The notes under the pieces are model-generated. The model made no database searches and was not told the origin of the DNA. It worked only from the letters and a program-made list of their open reading frames with translations. A program made the translations under genes and the position numbers. A DNA stretch of 64,000 nt from SOIA01 sp964348015 (lineage in GTDB: Bacteria > Acidobacteriota > Aminicenantia > Aminicenantales > Aminicenantaceae), in contig CAYGBC010000042.1 in assembly GCA_964348015.1 (NCBI GenBank), forward strand, positions 62,001 to 126,000, in the 5' to 3' direction. Each line of letters begins with the position of its first letter. Within the stretch, counting starts at the first letter, position 1. Shown piece by piece: positions 58,445 to 64,000 of this stretch.

Positions 58445-59590
58445 ATGAGAAAAAAATGGGTGAAGGGTTTTATGATTCTGATGCTGGCCACACTGGTGCT
58501 TTATGCAGAAGAAGAAAATGTGTTTGATGGGCTCTATCTCAACCTCGGAAACCTGTTCCGCCTGTCCCATGCCAAGAGCCGCTCCATCAGCCCCGAGAAC
58601 TTCACCGGAGAAAAGGGCAAGGGTGGAATGTCTATCGATGGTCCTGCCATGAAAGCTGCACGGGACCTGGGCCAGGGCTGGAAGGTCTCTCCGTATGTCA
58701 TCATCAAACCCAAGGAGACGTTCGTGATGGCGGAGATTAAAGGCCCGGGAGCCATCCAGCAGATCTGGATGACGCCGGCCGGCAACTGGCGGTTCTCGAT
58801 TCTCCGATTCTACTGGGACGGAGAAAAGGAACCCTCCGTAGAAGTCCCTGTGGGGGATTTCTTTGCCTGTGGCTGGGGAAAATTCGCTCAGGTCTCCTCC
58901 CTCCCCGTGTGCGTAAATCCCGGAAGCGGCTTCAACTGTTACTGGGTGATGCCCTTCCGAAAATCCTGCAAAATCACGATGGAGAACCTGGACGAGAAAA
59001 ACATGACTCTCTACTATCAGGTCAACTACACTCTGACCGATATACCCGATGATGCGGCTTATCTTCATGCCCAGTTCCGGCGGACCAATCCCCTTCCCTA
59101 CAAGTCCGACTACACGATCGTGGACGGGATCAAAGGATGGGGGCACTTTGTCGGGACCACCATGTGCTGGGGTGCGAACAACACCGGCTGGTGGGGCGAA
59201 GGCGAGATCAAATTCTTCATCGATGGGGACAAGAAGTTCCCCACCATCTGCGGCACCGGGACTGAAGACTATTTCTGCGGCTCGTATGGATTCACTGTGG
59301 GAGGAAAATACAGAGAATACACGACTCCCTATGCGGGCATGCCTCAGGTGATCCTCCCGGATGGACAGTGGCAGTCCCAGCAGCGTTTCGGGCTCTACCG
59401 CTGGCACATCATGGACCCGGTGCGTTTTGAAAAGGACCTAAGGATCACCATCCAGGCTCTGGGCTGGCGCTCCGGAGGGAGATATCTGCCTCTTCAGGAT
59501 GACATCTCGTCAGTGGCGTTCTGGTACCAGAAGGAACCCCATGCGCGGTTTCCGAAGCTCCCGGATAAGGATGAGCTAGAGATCATTTAA
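58445..59590 (+). CDS. DUF2961 / GH172-type glycoside hydrolase, exported
   Basis: 381 residues with GGAGG 6 nt before the ATG. Signal peptide about 1-21. The conserved GPGAIQQIWMTPAGNW, FYWDGEKEPSVEVPVGDFF and GTGTEDYFCGSYGF match DUF2961, now GH172, whose members act on alpha-D-fructofuranoside or D-arabinofuranoside links. Two Glu in the GEGEIKFFIDG and GTGTEDYF segments are the expected catalytic pair. The protein is shorter than some members and has no additional domain. Its substrate here is unknown; a GH127-type gene for another furanoside lies 2.6 kb away. Confidence 0.87.
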   Translation: MRKKWVKGFMILMLATLVLYAEEENVFDGLYLNLGNLFRLSHAKSRSISPENFTGEKGKGGMSIDGPAMKAARDLGQGWKVSPYVIIKPKETFVMAEIKGPGAIQQIWMTPAGNWRFSILRFYWDGEKEPSVEVPVGDFFACGWGKFAQVSSLPVCVNPGSGFNCYWVMPFRKSCKITMENLDEKNMTLYYQVNYTLTDIPDDAAYLHAQFRRTNPLPYKSDYTIVDGIKGWGHFVGTTMCWGANNTGWWGEGEIKFFIDGDKKFPTICGTGTEDYFCGSYGFTVGGKYREYTTPYAGMPQVILPDGQWQSQQRFGLYRWHIMDPVRFEKDLRITIQALGWRSGGRYLPLQDDISSVAFWYQKEPHARFPKLPDKDELEII

Positions 59591-59710
59591 TTTCTCTCTG
59601 TTTTCATTCCGTTTTGGGATCTCAAACAGACTTGCATTCTATTTTTAACAAAAATTGAGTGACCTACAGATGAAAGCTTATTCTCGGAAAAACGGCTTCT
59701 TAGAATTGAA

Positions 59711-59731
59711 CAAAAAGGAACCGATTCCTTA
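59711..59731 (-). terminator. Candidate terminator of the cytochrome-barrel gene
   Basis: On the minus strand AAGGAA-TCGG-TTCCTT forms a 6-bp stem followed by TTTTG, 44 bp after the gene's stop. A second, weaker stem AACCTGA/TCAGGTT lies just before it. Confidence 0.45.
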
Positions 59732-59774
59732 AGAACCTGAAAAAAATCAGTCAGGTTGACATTTTACAGTTCTT

Positions 59775-60968
59775 CTAAAACAGCAATGTGAAGAAACCTG
59801 TTATCCTGTCTCCTTTACTTATTCCAGTCGGAACACTCACATTTGTCCAGTATTCCAAACTCAATTTAACATTTTGGCTCAAATAGTAGCTGAAATTCAA
59901 TGTTAAATCTGTGTAAGTATCCACGCCGTCATTGAGTTCATAATTTTCCACTCGGACGAGCGGCACAAAAGACGGACTCTGTTTTTTATCGTAAAATACC
60001 CAAAATAATTCTCCATAGAGGGAGTTATTTTTTTCATCGACTCCCGTTCCCAGAGCCAGTTCATCATTGGCAAAAAGATAAACAAAAAAGAGGTTGAAAG
60101 AATTTCCTATTTCCGCCTGAAGGTCGAATCCAAAGCGATTGAAATCAAGCCCGGCATCTCCTCTGCCTCCTTGCTTGCCGAATACACCAAATCCACCAAC
60201 CGATATGTTTGATTCGGTATCTCCAAATTGGGGCTTAAACTCTAATGCGGCTCTGGCGCTGATATCTTCTCCGCCTTCTCCTTCTGGATCACCCGTGTCA
60301 CGATGATAACCGACACTGTAATAAATGCCGGTTGTTTTCCCGTATACTGAAATAAACTGGCTGGCACTTCTCAGCCTCACTCCGCTGCTGTAAGAACTCG
60401 TGACATTGAGGGGAGCTTTATGGGCGCGAGTCATTCTTCTCCCCCAATCCACTAAAGTATCGTAGGGATCGTTCCAGAAATAAGGGCTGTATCCGACAGA
60501 AACATTCAGATACGGAGAGATGTGAAATCCGAGAACTCCCATTTCCAATCCCGGGCTAAAATCATTTTCGTCCTCGGCTTCTATTTCCGCCCAAAATGAA
60601 ATATTTTTAAAAACATTTCCTCCGATCATGATTTCGACTTCATGGAGTCCTCTCGTCTTCGGATCGCCAGTATTTCTCTTGTCATACCCATAACCTTTGA
60701 CCAAAACAGCAAGAGGGAAGCTCTTTTCTAAGACAAGATCGTCTGCAATTTTTTCTTCTTGAGGGATGTCTTCATCTTCAAGCCTGTATCCCCTGGCTTT
60801 ATAATCCCGTCCAAAATCATTCAGCTTGGGAAAAGCCGTATGACAATCCGTGCAGCTCAAACTGTGCTTTTTGGCAAAGGGAGGTATTGCGTGAGCTGTT
60901 TGAGTTAAAGAAGCGAAGACAAAAAAACTCAAAATACCTGCGAGAGTGAATTTCCAAATGGTTTTCAT
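59775..60968 (-). CDS. Single-haem, beta-barrel outer-membrane protein
   Basis: 397 residues from the ATG at 60968, 6 nt after AAGGAG; the frame continues upstream without support. Signal peptide about 1-27. The mature start carries one covalent-haem motif CTDCH (39-43) in a conserved FAKKHSLSCTDCHTAFPKLN region with FGRDYKARGY. The rest has alternating strands with many aromatic and Gly residues, ending GDRITGFFTLLF, which fits an outer-membrane barrel. Proteins with this N-terminus occur in Geobacter and Acidobacteria-type genomes and are thought to move electrons or substrates across the outer membrane. Confidence 0.82.
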   Translation of the reverse strand: MKTIWKFTLAGILSFFVFASLTQTAHAIPPFAKKHSLSCTDCHTAFPKLNDFGRDYKARGYRLEDEDIPQEEKIADDLVLEKSFPLAVLVKGYGYDKRNTGDPKTRGLHEVEIMIGGNVFKNISFWAEIEAEDENDFSPGLEMGVLGFHISPYLNVSVGYSPYFWNDPYDTLVDWGRRMTRAHKAPLNVTSSYSSGVRLRSASQFISVYGKTTGIYYSVGYHRDTGDPEGEGGEDISARAALEFKPQFGDTESNISVGGFGVFGKQGGRGDAGLDFNRFGFDLQAEIGNSFNLFFVYLFANDELALGTGVDEKNNSLYGELFWVFYDKKQSPSFVPLVRVENYELNDGVDTYTDLTLNFSYYLSQNVKLSLEYWTNVSVPTGISKGDRITGFFTLLF

Positions 60969-61109
60969 AGTATCTCCTTCATATCCTTTTCTTACCCTGA
61001 CCATGGGTTGAATACAGAGTAAATAACCATGAATGAAATAACAACGGGTGAAGAATCGGAGTTTAATGGGGGGGAAAAACACCCATTTTGGAGGGAGACA
61101 AGTCGCTAT

Positions 61110-62057
61110 TCAAAGCTCGTTGAGAAATGAGCTTAAATTAATTCCATTATTGGCTATTCCAAGTTTAGATCTTATTCTTTTTCGGTGCCATTCCACTGTC
61201 TGACGTGAAATGTTTAAAAGATTAGCTATATCTTTGCTCGTGTAAGCCGCCTTGATCAAATTACAAACTTCGATCTGTCTCGGAGTGAGCTTAATGTTCC
61301 CATTGGTTAGAGTAATCCCATAGGAGGAAGTGATATCCTTCAGGTGATGCATGAGCAAATGGGCATATCTTTCACTGTCTTTTTCTTTTTTCATCTTTTC
61401 CAAAATGGGAACGACTATCCTTTCAATATTCACTTTGATATCCTCTTTCATCTTATTCCTGTCGATGTCAATCTGAGCAATGATTTCCTGAAGAGCTATG
61501 TTTTTCCGGCCAATGTCTTTAGTCCGCTCCTTTACCTTTTGTTCCAGATTCCTTTTGGCATTTTGTAATATCTTCTCTGTTTTTTTCTGCTGCGTTATAT
61601 CTTTAACGGTATGGGCCAGAGCGACAATCTCGTTGTTCTCATCAAATATGGGCGAGGCCGTGGTCATATAAACCAATCCATGATCTTGTATTTCCCCGGT
61701 TCCACTCGTCCGGGTTTCCAGGGCTTTTTTGCACGGACATCCCTCAATCGGAGAATCAAGGCCATGGATGACTTGGTAACATTTCTTGCCGATCAACTCC
61801 TCGGGCTTTTTTCCGATATTCTCATAACCAGCTTTGTTTATTTCCAATATCTCGAAATTAGCCGATATCAACGCAATGATATCGAGGGCGGCGTCGAATG
61901 TCTCCTGCCATCCCGGATGAGACCCATCTTTCTTTTTTCTTAGATTTTTTAGCTTATCGTTAGTTTTTTGTTTATCTTTTCGGGCCTTGCAATTCTCATT
62001 TTCTGACTTTTTCAACTCATCTTTAAGCGTATCTTTCGTCTTGATCTGGTCTTTCAT
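61110..62057 (-). CDS. PAS-domain LuxR-type transcriptional regulator
   Basis: 315 residues. After a Lys-rich coiled-coil start (about 1-50), a PAS domain covers about 52-165, with CYQVIHG and the Cys pair C107/C109 in IEGCPCKKALE. A helical linker leads to a LuxR/FixJ-type helix-turn-helix at about 248-310 (LTPRQIEVCNLIKAAYTSKD). A receiver domain is absent, so the PAS part is the sensor. CPC in a PAS domain next to a haem protein gene suggests redox or haem sensing. It directly precedes the barrel cytochrome gene (141-bp gap), the likely target. Confidence 0.87.
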   Translation of the reverse strand: MKDQIKTKDTLKDELKKSENENCKARKDKQKTNDKLKNLRKKKDGSHPGWQETFDAALDIIALISANFEILEINKAGYENIGKKPEELIGKKCYQVIHGLDSPIEGCPCKKALETRTSGTGEIQDHGLVYMTTASPIFDENNEIVALAHTVKDITQQKKTEKILQNAKRNLEQKVKERTKDIGRKNIALQEIIAQIDIDRNKMKEDIKVNIERIVVPILEKMKKEKDSERYAHLLMHHLKDITSSYGITLTNGNIKLTPRQIEVCNLIKAAYTSKDIANLLNISRQTVEWHRKRIRSKLGIANNGINLSSFLNEL

Positions 62058-62179
62058 GTTAGAATTGCGTATGCGTGTAATACATAAACGAATTTTTCTT
62101 TGGCTGACCCATTCCCACTTTTCTCATCCGAGCCATTCACCTCTAAGATATCCAATTTATCTTATAGGTATAATAGAGT

Positions 62180-62208
62180 ATATTAATCCAAAGACTGCCA
62201 TGTGTCAA
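62180..62208 (-). promoter_or_regulatory. Promoter of the PAS-LuxR regulator
   Basis: Minus strand TTGACA (62208-62203), 17-nt spacer, TAATAT (62185-62180). It sits just downstream of the GH127 stop, about 120 nt before the regulator's ATG, for which no ribosome site is visible. Confidence 0.6.
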
Positions 62209-62218
62209 TTCAAAATTC

Positions 62219-64000
62219 TCAGTATTTATACTTGTTGCCGTGGATCATCCGGATGCCGAATACCGATGCAATGTAACTTCCTTCTGAGGCCTGAAAGCGC
62301 ACAATAACTTTCTTTTTCCCCCTGACAAGATTCGCATCGATAGGATACTCGACATCAAAAAAGCGCGGGGGGCTGCTTCGGGTCACTTCCTGATGGCCGA
62401 TACATTGACCTTCCACAAGGATGTCGAATGAGGCTTCGCCTCTCCCCCGCTCACCGCTGTAGTAGGTCACGACCAGAATCATCGGATGGTCCGGCTCTAC
62501 GGGCAGGTCAAAGGTGAACCAGCTTCTCCCCCTTCGTCCTGCACGACCCCTCACCCATGTGGGCCAGGAATCTTTTGGGCTCTGAAAGTTAAAATCCTGT
62601 TCCGATTGAGTTTCCCCAGGCTGGGCATAGGCCACAGTGGCTTTTTCGAGCTTGCGCAGCCTTTCTTGTTCAGCGACATACTCTGCTTTTTTCTTCTTCC
62701 AATCGGAATTGGTCAACAGGTCGAAATAGACAGCATAGGTGCGCCTGTGCAAACGGTAGAACGGCACCAGATCCACTTCGACATCGAGGCCGGCTCCGAG
62801 ACTGTCTCTCCCAACTTCAGTGACCCGAAAATGTCCAGTTTCGCCGGGAACAGGTTTGACCCACTGGTTTACCGACTGCTCTGCAGCGACGAACACCGGA
62901 ATTGTCGGCGGTTTGTACTCAACATCTCTTCTGCGCCCTCTTTCTCTCTCGGGTCCCAAATCCGCAGCTAGCACCAGAGGCCCCCACATTATCGCCGCGA
63001 TCTGCGGGTTATCGGGCACAGGTTCCAGACGAAGCGCCTTGGGCAGGACAAGCTCGACTGTGTCTCCGGTTTTCCAATTTCGTTTGAGTTCCACGTACGT
63101 CCCGGAATCATCCACGCTCTTTCGACCAGGGACTGGACGGCCCGACTCAGGAACATCCCGAAAGGGATTAATCAGGTCTTCAGAGACAGCTCCGCTATTG
63201 ACCTTAACGGAAAATCCGTCGCCGGCCCAGTCAGGACGGCGTAAAGCCAATGTGAATTCTTTAGGGGACTGGAGAGTCATTTTGATGGTCACTGACTCTC
63301 CTTCCGGGAAATCCGTGTCCATTTTCAGTTTGACGCCCGCCGCGGTCCAATCTGCTGTGGACGGTGCATACAGGTTCACCCAGAGCGTGTCACCAGATTC
63401 ATAGTAGATCCCGTCTCCATGCAGACCATGGCTTTCCATGCCCGAACCGACGCAGCAGGTGAAGCTGCGGAACATATTTTGATATTCATGCTGAACGCCT
63501 CTTCCCACCGGCACCATGTAACAGGTCCGGCCGTCCTCAGGATCGATCGAGGCCAAAATATGGTTAAAAAGGGCCCGTTCATGAAAATCGGCGTAATGGG
63601 CATCGGGCCGGATGGCGAAAAGCCGACGGGTCAGTTTGAGCATGTTGTAGACATTGCATGTTTCGGCAACGCGTCCGTCCACACGGTCACTCAACTTGTC
63701 TGGGGCACCGAAATATTCGTCGTGGCCGTGGCCTCCAGTGGCATAGCTGTGGTGCTGAACGACTCGATCCCAGAAAAAGCTTGCCGCCATGATATCTCCC
63801 ACATTGCCCGTGTACGCATACCGGTCGGCTGAGCCTATGAGCTTGGGCACCTGCGTGTTGCCGTGTTTGCCTTCGAGGATGTCCTGGTGACGTTTGAGAG
63901 GCTCGATGAAGTTGCGGTGTTCGAACTTGTAGGAAAGGTCCAACCAGCGTTTGTCCCCCGTATCCGCATACAGGTCGACCATAATCTCGTTCATTCCACC
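62219..64000 (-). CDS. GH127-type (DUF1680) beta-L-arabinofuranosidase-like protein (N-terminus beyond window)
   Basis: 594 residues in the window. The frame stays open upstream of an internal GGMNEIMVDLYADTGD, a stretch normally found well inside family members, so the true start is past the right edge. GH127 marks are TGGHGHDEYFG, ETCNVYNMLKLTRRLF (catalytic Glu) and FTCCVGSGMESHG with the tandem Cys that supply the nucleophile and zinc ligands. The C-terminal extension includes beta domains ending in FGIRMIHG. It should cleave terminal arabinofuranose residues; the exact linkage is not certain. Confidence 0.87.
   Translation of the reverse strand, partial: GGMNEIMVDLYADTGDKRWLDLSYKFEHRNFIEPLKRHQDILEGKHGNTQVPKLIGSADRYAYTGNVGDIMAASFFWDRVVQHHSYATGGHGHDEYFGAPDKLSDRVDGRVAETCNVYNMLKLTRRLFAIRPDAHYADFHERALFNHILASIDPEDGRTCYMVPVGRGVQHEYQNMFRSFTCCVGSGMESHGLHGDGIYYESGDTLWVNLYAPSTADWTAAGVKLKMDTDFPEGESVTIKMTLQSPKEFTLALRRPDWAGDGFSVKVNSGAVSEDLINPFRDVPESGRPVPGRKSVDDSGTYVELKRNWKTGDTVELVLPKALRLEPVPDNPQIAAIMWGPLVLAADLGPERERGRRRDVEYKPPTIPVFVAAEQSVNQWVKPVPGETGHFRVTEVGRDSLGAGLDVEVDLVPFYRLHRRTYAVYFDLLTNSDWKKKKAEYVAEQERLRKLEKATVAYAQPGETQSEQDFNFQSPKDSWPTWVRGRAGRRGRSWFTFDLPVEPDHPMILVVTYYSGERGRGEASFDILVEGQCIGHQEVTRSSPPRFFDVEYPIDANLVRGKKKVIVRFQASEGSYIASVFGIRMIHGNKYKY

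Noticed and set aside
1..64000. tRNA, rRNA or CRISPR array
   Set aside because: No cloverleaf with a T-arm consensus, no rRNA-like segment and no regularly spaced direct repeats with unique spacers were found.

Overview
The window looks like a chromosomal segment of an anaerobic or facultative Gram-negative bacterium of the Acidobacteriota/Aminicenantota type. This rests on gene content: two Tricorn-like proteases of about 1,100 residues, three GWxTD-domain proteins, a TonB-dependent receptor with an N-terminal carboxypeptidase-regulatory-like domain, many TPR proteins, hydantoinase/oxoprolinase subunits, and a single-haem beta-barrel protein. There is no rRNA gene, tRNA, CRISPR array or phage module. 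Phylum placement is inference.

Layout. 1-6.6 kb: a hybrid response regulator/Ser-Thr kinase (cut by the left edge) coupled to a membrane histidine kinase, a Phd-PIN toxin-antitoxin pair with a clear promoter/operator, a small membrane protein, and an XRE-ImmA regulator/peptidase. 6.9-23.3 kb: peptide and amino-acid use: Tricorn protease, ornithine cyclodeaminase-like and FAD oxidoreductase pair, DUF4438 protein, metallo-beta-lactamase-fold lipoprotein, APC permease with universal-stress domains, second Tricorn protease, M20 peptidase and RidA. 23.5-36.9 kb: two small Cys-rich proteins, HyuA-HyuB with an Nramp-like transporter, a DUF4139 protein, an operon of threonine-dehydratase-like enzyme (with a very acidic N-terminal extension), ornithine cyclodeaminase homologue and aminotransferase, and a reverse-strand operon of nitrilase, NusG paralogue and DegT aminotransferase.

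36.9-52 kb is the most unusual part. A textbook sigma-54 promoter with two TGTC-N10-GACA elements upstream precedes a five-gene run of exported proteins: GWxTD-TPR, unknown, GWxTD-TPR, GWxTD lipoprotein, CarboxypepD_reg-TPR. A convergent TonB-dependent receptor has its own sigma-54 promoter and a leader holding a duplicated module of about 65 nt. A TPR protein and a trypsin-like-TPR protein follow. I read this as one envelope system, probably for nutrient or polymer uptake or outer-membrane assembly; its function is not established by the sequence.

52-64 kb: radical SAM/SPASM enzyme next to a REP-like palindrome cluster, PilZ protein, PadR regulator with its membrane partner, membrane-anchored methyltransferase, APC permease with a GH172-type (DUF2961) protein, a cytochrome-like barrel protein under a PAS-LuxR regulator, and a GH127-type glycosidase cut by the right edge.

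Promoters were called by eye from -35/-10 or -24/-12 matches. Start codons were set by ribosome binding sites where these were visible, which moves several starts inward.
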